In this document: piece by piece, positions 1-8,317 of the stretch | Position numbering within the stretch: position 1 is the first letter of the stretch | How the letters are laid out: every line of letters begins with the position of its first letter | Source: F23-B02 sp963625655 | GTDB lineage: Bacteria; Bacillota; Clostridia; Oscillospirales; Oscillospiraceae | Direction of reading: 5' to 3' | DNA: 64,000 bases | Assembly: GCA_963625655.1 (NCBI GenBank) | Contig: CAVFTS010000002.1 | Coordinates: 1-64,000, forward strand | Notes under the pieces: generated by a model | Databases searched by the model: none | What the model saw: only the letters and a program-made list of their open reading frames with translations | Told to the model about the DNA's origin: nothing | Made by a program: the position numbers and the translations under genes

Positions 1-66
1 TCCTTGATTTATACCAAGGTATAGACTTTCCCGTTCTTCTATGGTAAGGTGTTTGCAGTGGCTCAT
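1..66 (-). CDS. IS30-family transposase, N-terminal fragment cut by the window edge
   Basis: Reading leftwards from the ATG at 66-64, the frame gives MSHCKHLTIEERESLYLGIN, the usual beginning of IS30-family transposases, where a helix-turn-helix that binds the element ends follows. An AGGAGGG Shine-Dalgarno sequence lies about seven bases upstream of the ATG. Only 22 codons are inside the window, so the catalytic DDE domain cannot be examined and I cannot tell whether the gene is intact. Family assignment rests on the N-terminal signature and on the adjacent terminal repeat-like sequence. Confidence 0.75.
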   Translation of the reverse strand, partial: MSHCKHLTIEERESLYLGINQG

Positions 67-165
67 AGCGTGACCCTCCTTCCGGTTGTCCGCAAACACC
101 ATTTTAGGAGATTTCTCACTATGAGTCCACCTCTTTTTACCGTTGCGCTTATATTGTAAATCTAA
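1..165 (-). mobile_element. IS30-like insertion sequence, one end only
   Basis: The bases upstream of the transposase start run for about 100 nt and end near 165 in TTAGATTTACAATATAAGCG (minus strand, outside to inside), followed by CAACGG. This resembles IS30 terminal repeats, which share TAGATT, CAAT and CGCAAC blocks. The rest of the element lies left of the window. The exact outer end and any short target duplication cannot be fixed without the other end. The next gene starts about 40 nt outside the element. Confidence 0.6.
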
Positions 166-201
166 GGATTATTATTGGAGAGATAAGAGAGGAAATTCTG
201 C

Positions 202-1254
202 ATGAATCACGAACGAAATTATGGAGTTGATTTGCTTCGACTTGTCCTCATGTATATGGTATGTATGCTCCACACATTAGGACAAGGCGGGATCTTGGCT
301 GCGTGTCGGGAGGGGACCGGGGCGTATAACGTGTTCTGGTTCATGGAGACCATGTCGTATTGCGCCGTGGATGCGTTTGCCATTATCACGGGATACATGG
401 CGATCGATAAGCCGCAAAAATACGAGAAGCTCACAAATATGTGGTTTCAGGCATTTTTCTATTCCTTTGTTCTGACGCTGCTGTTTACAATTGCGGGTGT
501 CAATCAGACTTGGGAGCGGTCGGATATGCTCGCATGTGCGCTCCCGGTATCTCATGGAAAATTCTGGTACTTCACGTCCTATTTCGTCCTCTTTTTTGCG
601 ATCCCGGTTCTGAACAGATTCATGTTTACGGTAGACAAACACACTGCAAAAATTGCGCTGATTATTCTGTTCGTTCTATTCTCCTGCATCGAGATTCTGA
701 AAGCGCCGTTTTACACCTGCGGAGGCTATGCCCCGATTTGGCTGATCGTCCTGTATTGTATGGGCGCATTGGCGAAACGGGCAAATGTATTTGAGCAAAG
801 GAAAACCCTGACCTTAGTGCTTATATGGGCAATATGCATTTTTGCCTCATGGGCTATCTATATCCGTTTCGGCAACACTTTGCTTATCAGCTATGTGTCC
901 CCGACGATTGTGCTGAGCGGCTTTATCATGGTCGTGCTGTTTTCAAGACTTAAGCTGAAGGGCAATGTCATTTCAAAGCTTTCTCCGCTTGCGTTGGGAA
1001 TCTACTTCTTTCAGCTGAACCAAGTCATTTGGGTGAACTTTTTGTCCGGCGCGTTTTCCTTTGCGGCACGGGAGAAGCTTGTCGTCGGCGTCCTTTATGC
1101 CTTCGCCTTTGCCGCACTGATTTTTGTTTCCGGCATGATCGTTGAATTTATCCGAAGCCGACTTGCAAAGGCGCTGAAGATCCCCGCACTGAGCAGGGCG
1201 ATCGTGAACGCCGCAGGCGTTGTTTTAAGCAAGGCGACTGCGCTTCTTAAATGA
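202..1254 (+). CDS. Membrane acyltransferase (acyltransferase family 3)
   Basis: This 350-residue protein is almost entirely hydrophobic, with about ten predicted membrane segments, and has the N-terminal pattern of acyltransferase-3 proteins: DLLRLVLMYMVCMLH, in which the Arg and the following His are the conserved pair thought to be needed for acyl transfer. Members O-acylate cell-surface polysaccharides, lipids or peptidoglycan at the membrane; the substrate here is unknown. The ATG at 202 follows a GAGAGGAA ribosome site. It stands alone, about 40 nt from an IS30 end and separated from the convergent SCP2-like gene by a bidirectional terminator, which fits an accessory surface-modification gene. 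No transport or polysaccharide genes are adjacent. Confidence 0.8.
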   Translation: MNHERNYGVDLLRLVLMYMVCMLHTLGQGGILAACREGTGAYNVFWFMETMSYCAVDAFAIITGYMAIDKPQKYEKLTNMWFQAFFYSFVLTLLFTIAGVNQTWERSDMLACALPVSHGKFWYFTSYFVLFFAIPVLNRFMFTVDKHTAKIALIILFVLFSCIEILKAPFYTCGGYAPIWLIVLYCMGALAKRANVFEQRKTLTLVLIWAICIFASWAIYIRFGNTLLISYVSPTIVLSGFIMVVLFSRLKLKGNVISKLSPLALGIYFFQLNQVIWVNFLSGAFSFAAREKLVVGVLYAFAFAALIFVSGMIVEFIRSRLAKALKIPALSRAIVNAAGVVLSKATALLK

Positions 1255-1295
1255 GTGCGGAAAGAGCAATGTGCACGCATTGCCGTCAGCAAAAC

Positions 1296-1330
1296 GAAAA
1301 ACGGTTCTACCGACGGTAGAGCCGTTTTTG
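1296..1330. terminator. Bidirectional rho-independent terminator
   Basis: ACGGTTCTACCG at 1301-1312 pairs with CGGTAGAGCCGT at 1314-1325 (one G-T pair; the central bases form the loop), flanked by an A run on the left and a T run on the right. It sits between the convergent acyltransferase and SCP2-like genes and can serve both. Confidence 0.85.
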
Positions 1331-1343
1331 CATGTTGCGCATA

Positions 1344-1751
1344 TTACCACTCGGTTTTGCCGCCGAGACGCTTGCACTCGGTGATGACATTGTGGGTGTC
1401 GAGCATTTTAAGCGCCTTTAAGAGACTGCCATTGAGCTTTATCTTGCCGGAGGTCAGCGCCTTGACGGTGTTAAGCTCACCCGTCATGGTCTGAACGAAA
1501 GGCTCATAGTCGCAGTCGGAGGTGTAGTCCGCTGCGGGAGCGTTTTCCCTGCCTTCGCCTCTTTTGATGTCGGTCAGCACACCGTCCTTGAGTACGTACA
1601 GATACCACACGGTGCCGCCGCCGCACTGAGGCACGGCGTTGTAGCATTCGCAGAGCGAAAGCGTGAGCTTTGAGGGGGTCTTGCCGGGGGAGAAGGTGTC
1701 CTTCACGAGAGCCTCATACTCTTTTCCCCATTCTTCGGTCAGAAATTTCAT
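1344..1751 (-). CDS. SCP2 (sterol carrier protein 2)-like small protein
   Basis: A 135-residue cytoplasmic protein starting MKFLTEEWGKEYEALVKD. The order of segments (helical N-terminus, a strand-rich middle with TVWYLYVLKDGVLTDIKRGE, then DYTSDCDYEPFVQTMTGEL and a C-terminal KIKLNGSLLKALKML) fits the SCP2/alkyl-sulfatase C-terminal fold, which binds lipids or other hydrophobic ligands. No catalytic residues are evident. I chose the ATG at 1751 because it follows GGAGCGCAC and leaves ten bases after the stop of the upstream DUF2804 gene; the longer frame upstream lies inside that gene. It is the last gene of a dnaD-dnaI-DUF2804-SCP2 operon. The ligand is unknown. Confidence 0.65.
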   Translation of the reverse strand: MKFLTEEWGKEYEALVKDTFSPGKTPSKLTLSLCECYNAVPQCGGGTVWYLYVLKDGVLTDIKRGEGRENAPAADYTSDCDYEPFVQTMTGELNTVKALTSGKIKLNGSLLKALKMLDTHNVITECKRLGGKTEW

Positions 1752-1761
1752 AGTGCGCTCC

Positions 1762-2793
1762 TTACCATTTATTTTCGACTTTCTCGGCAAAGCCGGGGAA
1801 GTCCTTAACCTCGATGACCGTACCGTCGTCAAGCACTGCCTTACCGGTGAACATACCGAACACCTGATGCTGATCGCTCTTTATGAGCTTCACGTCGGTG
1901 CAGGATGCACGGTCCAAAACGGGACGGAAGTCCATTTCGAATCTGCCGTCGTCGGAGGTGAAGGTCCACGGGGAGAGGAAGTCCTTTTCGCCGCCGGGGA
2001 TATTGAACTTCACCTGGCTGAGCTTGTGCGCCTTGCCGTTATAAAACAGCATATTTTCGCTTGCGGCGGAGGTGTCGCCAAAGCCGTAGCCGATGTTCCA
2101 GCCGAAGGGAACGCCGTCCACGGCTCCCGACGCCGAACCCCAGTACCAAGTGTTGTGGTAGGTCCAAACGCCCCTGCCCCAGTCGAGAACGGCAAAGCTG
2201 TCGTCGGGGTCGAAAACGTAGGTCCTGCCGTCGTACACGACCTCGCCCTTTGCTCTCATGCAGTTTATTTTCTGATTGTAGTAAAAATGCTTTTCCTTTG
2301 AAAACGGAGTGCATATGACCATACTCTCCTCCGGCTCATCGAAAAGCTCCACCTTTGCGTACAGGGAGCCGGCGGGGCCGAACTTCTTCATCTGAGCGAT
2401 GAGGGTGCGCTTGCCGCTGCCGTCGTTTTTGAAGCAGAGGTCATAGCCCTTGCCGCCGCTGTGAACGTCGCCCGACGCACTGGTCTCCGGCAGGTTCTTT
2501 TTGCCCTTGGGCATGAAGCTCATGGGGCTCGTGGTGATTTCCCGGCCCTCCTCAAAGTCAAGCAGACTGATGGAGTCAAGCCCCATATAGCTGTTGTCTG
2601 CGACAGTGAGCGCAAGGGCGAATCTTCCGTTGTTCACAAGGTAGTAGTCCCACTCCTTGATACGAAGACTTCCCGCTTTTATGGCGCTTCTTTCGTAGAC
2701 GGGCAGAAGCTTTTTGGCATAGCCCGGCTCGGAGAGGTCGCCGTTTGCGTTGAGAAGGGGTATTGCGTTTTTGATCTCGTGCTGCTCGGTCAT
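1762..2793 (-). CDS. DUF2804 family protein
   Basis: A 343-residue protein with no signal peptide or membrane segments. It has the features I associate with DUF2804: an early PLLNANGDLSEPGYAKKLLP segment, a central DPDDSFAVLDWGRGVW, and NTWYWGSASG followed by FGWNIGYGFGDTSAASEN. Tryptophan-, glycine- and tyrosine-rich strands dominate, suggesting a beta-rich ligand-binding fold. The family has no established function. The ATG at 2793 follows AAGGAGAG and overlaps the stop codon of the helicase-loader gene by four bases (ATGA), so the two are translationally coupled. Its downstream neighbour is an SCP2-like protein, so both may bind hydrophobic molecules; that is inference from position only. 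Confidence 0.75.
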   Translation of the reverse strand: MTEQHEIKNAIPLLNANGDLSEPGYAKKLLPVYERSAIKAGSLRIKEWDYYLVNNGRFALALTVADNSYMGLDSISLLDFEEGREITTSPMSFMPKGKKNLPETSASGDVHSGGKGYDLCFKNDGSGKRTLIAQMKKFGPAGSLYAKVELFDEPEESMVICTPFSKEKHFYYNQKINCMRAKGEVVYDGRTYVFDPDDSFAVLDWGRGVWTYHNTWYWGSASGAVDGVPFGWNIGYGFGDTSAASENMLFYNGKAHKLSQVKFNIPGGEKDFLSPWTFTSDDGRFEMDFRPVLDRASCTDVKLIKSDQHQVFGMFTGKAVLDDGTVIEVKDFPGFAEKVENKW

Positions 2794-3767
2794 TTCGCAT
2801 CTCTCCTTTTCATGGTCCTTATATCCCGTCCCGCAAAGGGCAGCTTGGTGAACTCGCCCTCTATGCGGGAGCATATCTGGTCTCCGTAGCGCCGCCTCAA
2901 CTCGGCGTCGCCGCAATTGGTGCTGATGACGGTCTTTTTGCCGTTTACGAGCCTCGTGTTTATGAGCGTGTACAGTGCGCTTATCGCCATCGGCGTCGCC
3001 ATCTCGGTGCCGAGGTCGTCAAGTATCATAAGGTCGCAGTCGAGCATACGCTGCGTCTTTTCCGATGCCGACGCTACGGTCTCAAGGTCTCGTGCGAACT
3101 TGCGAAGCTCAAATGCGTCGAGCGCAGAGGAGGCGGTGTCGTAGCATACGGAAAAGCCCTTCTCGGCAACGGTTCTCGCTATGCAGGCGGAAAGGTAGGT
3201 CTTGCCCAAGCCCGTGCCGCCCTGAAACAGCAGATTCATGGAGTTTTTGCCGAAGTTTGCGGCATACTCCCGACAGGTGCCGAACACTATCTCCATGCTT
3301 TCGGCGTATTCCCCGTAAAGCGAAAGATCAAAGCGATCAAAGCTCTCGTCGCCGTTTTTGAGCAGCACACCGAGCTCCGAGGTGATCTCACGGTTATAAA
3401 GTCTTTTCAGGCAGGCGCACATCCTGCCGCCGATATAGCCCGTGTCCCGACAGTCGGGGCAGGAGTAAATTTCGTCGAGATAGTCCTCGGCGTAGCCGTT
3501 TTGAATGAGCAGCTCACGCTTGCGGCGCCGGAGCGCAAGGCTCTCCTCCTCAAGCCGCTTTACGGCGTCTGCGGGGGGAGCGTCCTTTTTAAGAGCAAGC
3601 CCCACAAGCTCCGCCATCTGACTGCGAAGCCTTGCGTCTATCGACTCAAGCTCCGGAATGCGGCGGTATAAGCTCCTGGTGCGTGCGCCGTGCTCTGCGG
3701 CGTTTGCGTTTCGTATGCGCTCAAGCTCGTCTCTGGCGTCAGCCAGCAGTTTTCCGTCAAGTGCCAT
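2790..3767 (-). CDS. DnaI/DnaC-type replicative helicase loader (AAA+ ATPase)
   Basis: The 325-residue protein has an N-terminal helical region (about 1-90), a zinc-binding cluster CPDCRDTGYIGGRMCAC near residue 100, and a C-terminal AAA+ ATPase with Walker A GGTGLGKT and Walker B LMILDDLGTE. This layout matches DnaI of Firmicutes, which loads the replicative helicase onto DNA opened by DnaA/PriA with DnaD. The gene starts nine bases after the dnaD stop, so the two are one operon, as expected for primosome partners. The Cys cluster is the part that binds the helicase in DnaI. Nothing is truncated. It could be annotated dnaC or dnaI depending on naming convention, so I give no symbol. Confidence 0.9.
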   Translation of the reverse strand: MALDGKLLADARDELERIRNANAAEHGARTRSLYRRIPELESIDARLRSQMAELVGLALKKDAPPADAVKRLEEESLALRRRKRELLIQNGYAEDYLDEIYSCPDCRDTGYIGGRMCACLKRLYNREITSELGVLLKNGDESFDRFDLSLYGEYAESMEIVFGTCREYAANFGKNSMNLLFQGGTGLGKTYLSACIARTVAEKGFSVCYDTASSALDAFELRKFARDLETVASASEKTQRMLDCDLMILDDLGTEMATPMAISALYTLINTRLVNGKKTVISTNCGDAELRRRYGDQICSRIEGEFTKLPFAGRDIRTMKRRDAK

Positions 3768-3775
3768 GTTTCACC

Positions 3776-4705
3776 TCAGGTGTTTTTAACCTTTTCGTAT
3801 ATGGATCTGAGCCGAGCAAGCTCCGCCTGCGATGCGGGGGCGTTCGGCTCCGTGCTCTTTGCGGGCGTCGGCGTTCGGCAATCCTTTTCCTCAATCTCCT
3901 GCACCGTATGTATGCCCTTTTGATGCCACGAGGACACGATCTTGTTCATGTAGTTCCACTTTAATGAGCCTGTATTCGTGACCGTTCTGTCATAGGCGAC
4001 GGAGAGAGCATCGGGCGAAAAGCCCATGTCGAGCCACGAAAAAACGTACTTCCTCTCGGTCGGCGTAAGCTCACGCCCACGGATGCCGAGAGCGGCTTTT
4101 ATCTCCTCCGCACGGGAGCGGCGGCTGCGGCTGTCTTCGATAAACTCCTCCGCCTGCTCAAGCGTCAGTATCTCGTTGTTTGCCCAGGAGTACGCCTCCT
4201 TCTCGATGCTGCGCATCGAGGGGAGCCTGCCCGGACCGTACTTCTGCCGGTAAAGCTCCGTGCAGTAATTGAGCAGGACGAATATGACCTCCGCGGGCAG
4301 AGCAAGGTAGTCGTAGATGCCGAACAGTATCTTCATGTCGGGGCTTGAAAGCGACCTGCCGAGAACACGCTCCGCCTCCTGAAGCACCGCTTTAAAAGAC
4401 CCGTCCTCCGACGAGCGGCGAAGCACGTCGTTCACCGTGTACTGAGGAAGCTCCTCTGCGGGTGCCGGGGGTGCTTCTTTGCGGCCGGGAGTGACGGGGT
4501 AAAGCCCCATGCGGCAGAGCTTTTCATAGGCCCTGTCCATCTCGCCGAGGGTGCGGCAAAGCTCCTCGGCGGCACGGTCGCCGTTATAGACGCCGCTTCG
4601 GCAGAGCCACAGCCAAAGCAGAGCCGTGTCTCCGTCGTGAGCCGCTATAAGCTTATCCCTTGCCGCAGGGTCCGGGAAATTGCGCACCTTTGCTACCTCT
4701 TTCAT
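3776..4705 (-). CDS. DnaD-domain primosome protein
   Basis: A 309-residue protein with a C-terminal DnaD-type domain (about 200-275) ending in the diagnostic YxxxWxxxG-like stretch, here MGFSPDALSVAYDRTV and then LKWNYMNKIVSSWHQKGI. The N-terminal half is helical with a proline-rich linker near residue 75-85. DnaD-domain proteins act in restart and initiation of replication in low-GC Gram-positives, remodelling DNA and recruiting the helicase loader, which is the very next gene. A sigma-A-like promoter with an extended -10 lies 33-60 bases upstream of the ATG, back to back with the promoter of the U32 peptidase gene. Confidence 0.88.
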   Translation of the reverse strand: MKEVAKVRNFPDPAARDKLIAAHDGDTALLWLWLCRSGVYNGDRAAEELCRTLGEMDRAYEKLCRMGLYPVTPGRKEAPPAPAEELPQYTVNDVLRRSSEDGSFKAVLQEAERVLGRSLSSPDMKILFGIYDYLALPAEVIFVLLNYCTELYRQKYGPGRLPSMRSIEKEAYSWANNEILTLEQAEEFIEDSRSRRSRAEEIKAALGIRGRELTPTERKYVFSWLDMGFSPDALSVAYDRTVTNTGSLKWNYMNKIVSSWHQKGIHTVQEIEEKDCRTPTPAKSTEPNAPASQAELARLRSIYEKVKNT

Positions 4706-4737
4706 AAAATGTTTACACGCTTTGGCGTCGGTTTTAC

Positions 4738-4766
4738 ATTATAACATTAAAATTGACTTGTAGCAA
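4738..4766 (-). promoter_or_regulatory. Promoter of the dnaD operon
   Basis: On the minus strand TTGCTA (4766-4761), a 17-base spacer and TATAAT (4743-4738), with TGT just before the -10 hexamer (extended -10). It overlaps the divergent promoter of the U32 peptidase gene, so the two may compete. Confidence 0.7.
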
Positions 4767-4787
4767 TAGCCTCTTATGTGCTATAAT
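4758..4787 (+). promoter_or_regulatory. Promoter of the U32 peptidase-maf-mre operon
   Basis: TTGTAG at 4758-4763, 18 bases, TATAAT at 4782-4787, with an extended -10 TGC. The -35 element overlaps that of the opposite dnaD promoter. Confidence 0.65.
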
Positions 4788-4819
4788 CCATTTTATAATG
4801 ATGAGGTATGAGGTGGAGT

Positions 4820-6910
4820 ATGCTCGAACTGCTTTCTCCCGCCGGTTCGCCGGAGGCGGTCATTGCCGCCGTGCAGAACGGTGCGGACGCAATATATTTG
4901 GGCCTCGGTGATTTTAACGCCCGTCGGGGCGCCAAAAACTTCAGCGCCGAGGAATTTGAAAAGGCCGTGCGCTACTGCCGGGTCAGGGGCTGCAAGGTCT
5001 ATGTCACCATGAACACCCTCGTTAACGACCGTGAGATGGCGGGTGCGCTCGACCTTGCCCGCTTTGCGTCCGACGTGGGCGCTTCGGCAATACTCGTTCA
5101 GGACCTCGGACTGCTGTCCGTCCTGAAAAGAGCCGTGCCGGACATCCCGCTCCACGCAAGCACGCAGATGAGCATACACAGCCTTGACGGTGTGAAGGCA
5201 GCGGCTGCGATGGGGCTTGAGCGTGCCGTGCTTGCACGGGAGCTGAGCCTTGACCAGATCCGCTATATAAGCCGCAACTCGCCCATCGAGACGGAGATCT
5301 TCGTCCACGGTGCGCTTTGCTTTTCGCACTCCGGACAGTGCTATATGTCGTCGCTAATAGGCCGCCGCAGCGGCAACCGGGGTATGTGCGCACAGCCCTG
5401 CCGCATGGAATACAGCCTCGGCAGCCGCATGGAGGACAGCCACCCCCTGTCGCTTAAGGACAACTGCCTTATCGACAGGATGCAGGAGATCGAGGAGGCG
5501 GGCGTTGCCTGCGTCAAGATCGAGGGGCGCATGAAGCGTCCCGAATACACCGCCGTGGTCACGAGGATATACTCGGACGTCATCCGTGAAAAGCGCAAGC
5601 CGACCGCAGAGGAATGCGATGCGCTTGCGACCGCCTTTTCCAGAGACGGCTTTACGCAGGGCTACTTTGACGGCGATCGCAGCGATATGTTCGGCGTGCG
5701 TCCGGATCAGACCCCCGCCGAGGCAGAGAAGCTTTTTGCCGAGGCAAGGCGGAATTATATCGACTCCGAGGCTCGCAGAGTGCCGATCAGAATATACACC
5801 GACATAAAGCCGAAGGAGGCGGTCAAGGCCGCCGTGCTTGACGACGACGGAAGTCATATCGTCGTTGCCGGAGCCGTGCCGGAGGGTGCGGTGAGGCAGT
5901 CTCTGAGCTCCGAGCTTGTGGACCGCCAGATGAGAAAGACGGGCGGCACCCCGTTTATCTGCACCGAGGTCGAAAGCCGTGTGAAGCCGGGGCTGTTTCT
6001 GCCCTCGTCGTCGCTCAACGAGCTGCGGCGCAAGCTTCTGACGGAGCTTGTGGAAAAGCGTGCCTCGGCACCGCAGAGACGGTCTCTGCCCATGCCGGAG
6101 ATGCCCAAGGGTATTGCGCCCATATCCGACCCCGTCACGATATATCACGTTCTTAAAGCGGAGCAGCTCTCGCAGAAGCTTGCGGAGCTTCGCCCGCAAT
6201 ACCTGTATATGCCGGTAAAGGAAATGGCGGAGAACTTCCATGCGGTTCAGCCCTTTGTCGAAAACGGCTGCCGTCCGGTCGCCGTGCTGCCGAGAGTCGT
6301 CACCGACGACGAGCGGGGCGACGTTGCGGATATGCTCCGTGAGCTTTACGACATGGGCGTGCGTGAGGCGCTTGTCGGGAACATCGGTCATGTCACGATG
6401 GCGGCAAAGCTCGGCTATAAGCTCAGGGGCGATTTCGGCATGAATATGTTCAATTCCTACGGACTTGAGCTGCTGCAAAAGCTGGGCTTTTTGTCCGCTA
6501 CCGCATCGTTTGAGCTGCGCCTTGCGCAGGTGCGGGATATGCAGAAGTGCATAGACACCGAGCTTATAGTTTACGGCAGACTCCCGCTCATGGTCTCCGA
6601 CCAGTGCGTCGTGAGCCATGCCTACGGCAAGTGCTGCTGCGGCAACAATATCATGCTGTCCGACAGAAAGGGCTCGCTTTTCCCCGTGCTGCGTGAGTAC
6701 GACCACCGCAACGCCATATACAACGCTCACAAGCTGTTCATGGCGGACAAGGCGGAGGACATTTACTCGGCGGGGCTTTGGGGGCAGCGCCTGCTCTTTA
6801 CCACCGAAAGCGCAAGAGAGGTCGTCGAGATCGCAAAATGCTACAAGGGCGAGGGCGATTACAGACCCAATGTGCTTACAAGAGGATTATATTACAGAGG
6901 CGTTGATTAA
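4820..6910 (+). CDS. U32 family peptidase / RlhA-type protein
   Basis: A 696-residue protein. The N-terminal part (about 1-290) is the U32 domain: MLELLSPAGSPEAVIAAVQN, then GADAIYLGL, and the signature segment EIFVHGALCFSHSGQC with the YMSSLIGRRSGNRGMCAQPC that follows, whose cysteines fit an iron-sulfur or metal site. The C-terminal part (about 350-690) matches the DUF3656 extension found in long family members. U32 proteins were named collagenase-like, but characterised members (RlhA, TrhP) hydroxylate rRNA or tRNA, so RNA hydroxylation is at least as likely as proteolysis. I start at the ATG at 4820, five bases after AGGTGGAG, rather than the ATG at 4808. maf follows after one base. Confidence 0.88.
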   Translation: MLELLSPAGSPEAVIAAVQNGADAIYLGLGDFNARRGAKNFSAEEFEKAVRYCRVRGCKVYVTMNTLVNDREMAGALDLARFASDVGASAILVQDLGLLSVLKRAVPDIPLHASTQMSIHSLDGVKAAAAMGLERAVLARELSLDQIRYISRNSPIETEIFVHGALCFSHSGQCYMSSLIGRRSGNRGMCAQPCRMEYSLGSRMEDSHPLSLKDNCLIDRMQEIEEAGVACVKIEGRMKRPEYTAVVTRIYSDVIREKRKPTAEECDALATAFSRDGFTQGYFDGDRSDMFGVRPDQTPAEAEKLFAEARRNYIDSEARRVPIRIYTDIKPKEAVKAAVLDDDGSHIVVAGAVPEGAVRQSLSSELVDRQMRKTGGTPFICTEVESRVKPGLFLPSSSLNELRRKLLTELVEKRASAPQRRSLPMPEMPKGIAPISDPVTIYHVLKAEQLSQKLAELRPQYLYMPVKEMAENFHAVQPFVENGCRPVAVLPRVVTDDERGDVADMLRELYDMGVREALVGNIGHVTMAAKLGYKLRGDFGMNMFNSYGLELLQKLGFLSATASFELRLAQVRDMQKCIDTELIVYGRLPLMVSDQCVVSHAYGKCCCGNNIMLSDRKGSLFPVLREYDHRNAIYNAHKLFMADKAEDIYSAGLWGQRLLFTTESAREVVEIAKCYKGEGDYRPNVLTRGLYYRGVD

Positions 6911-6911
6911 A

Positions 6912-7478
6912 ATGAAGATCGTACTTGCATCCGGCTCACCGAGAAGAAGAGAGCTTCTCTCGATGCTCGGAGCCGAATTTGAGGTCATACCCGCAAAGGG
7001 CGAGGAAAAGACCGAAGCGGGACTCACTCCCGCCGAGACCGTGGTCTCGCTTGCGAAAGCGAAGGCGGAGGAGGTAGCGGCCTTCCGCGGCGATGCGTTG
7101 GTCATTGCGGCGGACACGGTCGTGAGCATAGACGGGGACATACTCGGAAAGCCCGCATCGCACGAGGAAGCGGCGGCAATGCTCCGCAGGCTCTCCGGCA
7201 GGACGCACGAGGTGTACACCGGACTGTGCATAAAGTGCGGCGGCAAAACGCTCTGCGGCTTTGAGGAAACGGCGGTGCGCTTTAAGACGCTTGAGCCTTC
7301 CGAAATTGAGAGCTACGCTAAAACCGACGAGCCCATGGACAAGGCGGGCGCCTACGGCATACAGGGCAGGGCATCCGTGTTTGTCGAGGGCATAAACGGA
7401 GATTTCTACAACGTCATGGGTCTGCCGCTTTGCAGGCTTGACGGAATGCTAAAGCAAATGGGAGTCAGGCTGATATGA
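6912..7478 (+). CDS. maf: Maf-like nucleotide pyrophosphatase
   Basis: 188 residues opening with IVLASGSPRRRELLSMLG, the phosphate-binding loop of Maf proteins, and containing the catalytic region ADTVVSIDGDILGKP and the conserved MDKAGAYGIQG. Maf proteins hydrolyse canonical or modified nucleoside triphosphates (dTTP/UTP or m7GTP) to monophosphates; the subtype cannot be set from what I see. The ATG at 6912 is one base after the U32 stop, and the stop overlaps the mreC start (ATGA). Linkage of maf to mreB/C/D genes is common in Firmicutes, consistent with a link between nucleotide sanitation and division or elongation. Length is normal. Confidence 0.93.
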   Translation: MKIVLASGSPRRRELLSMLGAEFEVIPAKGEEKTEAGLTPAETVVSLAKAKAEEVAAFRGDALVIAADTVVSIDGDILGKPASHEEAAAMLRRLSGRTHEVYTGLCIKCGGKTLCGFEETAVRFKTLEPSEIESYAKTDEPMDKAGAYGIQGRASVFVEGINGDFYNVMGLPLCRLDGMLKQMGVRLI

Positions 7479-8317
7479 AGCAATATCTCAAAAAGAACGG
7501 ACTGAAGCTCGGCATAATCGTGCTTGTCGTTGCGCTTATCGCCGGCGTCGGCACCTATTTTCTCAAGGGCAACGCCGGATTTATCAAAAATATCAGCGGC
7601 GCCGTCAAGACCCCGGTGCAGCGTGTCGTAAGCTCACTGAGCGACTGGCTCGAGGGTGTTTACGGCTACGTTTACGAATACGACGAGCTGAAGGCGGAAA
7701 ACGAGAGACTGCGCTCCGAACTCACGGAGGCTAAGCAGGAGGCGAGAGACGGCTACGAGGCGGTCGAGGAAAACGAGAGACTGCGTACCCTGCTCGGCTT
7801 TGCGAAAAAGCACAGCGATATGACGATTGAGTCGGCAAAGGTCGTGTCATGGACCTCGTCGAACTGGGCGCACTCCTTTACCATAAGCAAGGGCTCGAAC
7901 GCCGGCATCGAGGTCGGCGACTGCGTCATCACCGAGTACGGCGTTCTGGTCGGACAGGTGACGGAGCTTGGGAGCAACTGGGCGGTCGTAAGTACCGTTA
8001 TTGACATTAACACCGACATCGGCGCTTTCGTGTCGAATAACGGCAGCTCCGGACTTGTCGTCGGCGACTTTGCGCTCATGCAGGACGGCTACGCAAAGCT
8101 CACCTACCTTGCCGACGGCGCTCAGATATTTGCTGGAGACGAGGTCGTGACCTCCGGCTCCGGCGGCGCTTTTCCGCAGGGACTCATCATCGGCACCGTC
8201 GAGGAGGTGCAGGCGGAGGCGGGCGGTCAAATCGAGTACGGACTGGTGCGGCCCGGCTGCGACCTTACTTCCCTCGTTCAGGTGTTCATAATAAAAGATT
8301 TTGAAGTGGTGGAATAA
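7475..8317 (+). CDS. mreC: Rod-shape determining protein MreC
   Basis: A 280-residue protein with one N-terminal membrane anchor (about residues 12-30), a coiled coil (about 65-105, with YDELKAENERLRSELTEAKQ) and a C-terminal beta-domain region (about 110-275). MreC is the extracytoplasmic scaffold of the elongasome, linking MreB filaments and MreD to the transpeptidase. It overlaps maf by four bases and is followed without any gap by mreD. The order maf-mreC-mreD-PBP2 is the standard arrangement; mreB is not present in this window. Confidence 0.95.
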   Translation: MKQYLKKNGLKLGIIVLVVALIAGVGTYFLKGNAGFIKNISGAVKTPVQRVVSSLSDWLEGVYGYVYEYDELKAENERLRSELTEAKQEARDGYEAVEENERLRTLLGFAKKHSDMTIESAKVVSWTSSNWAHSFTISKGSNAGIEVGDCVITEYGVLVGQVTELGSNWAVVSTVIDINTDIGAFVSNNGSSGLVVGDFALMQDGYAKLTYLADGAQIFAGDEVVTSGSGGAFPQGLIIGTVEEVQAEAGGQIEYGLVRPGCDLTSLVQVFIIKDFEVVE

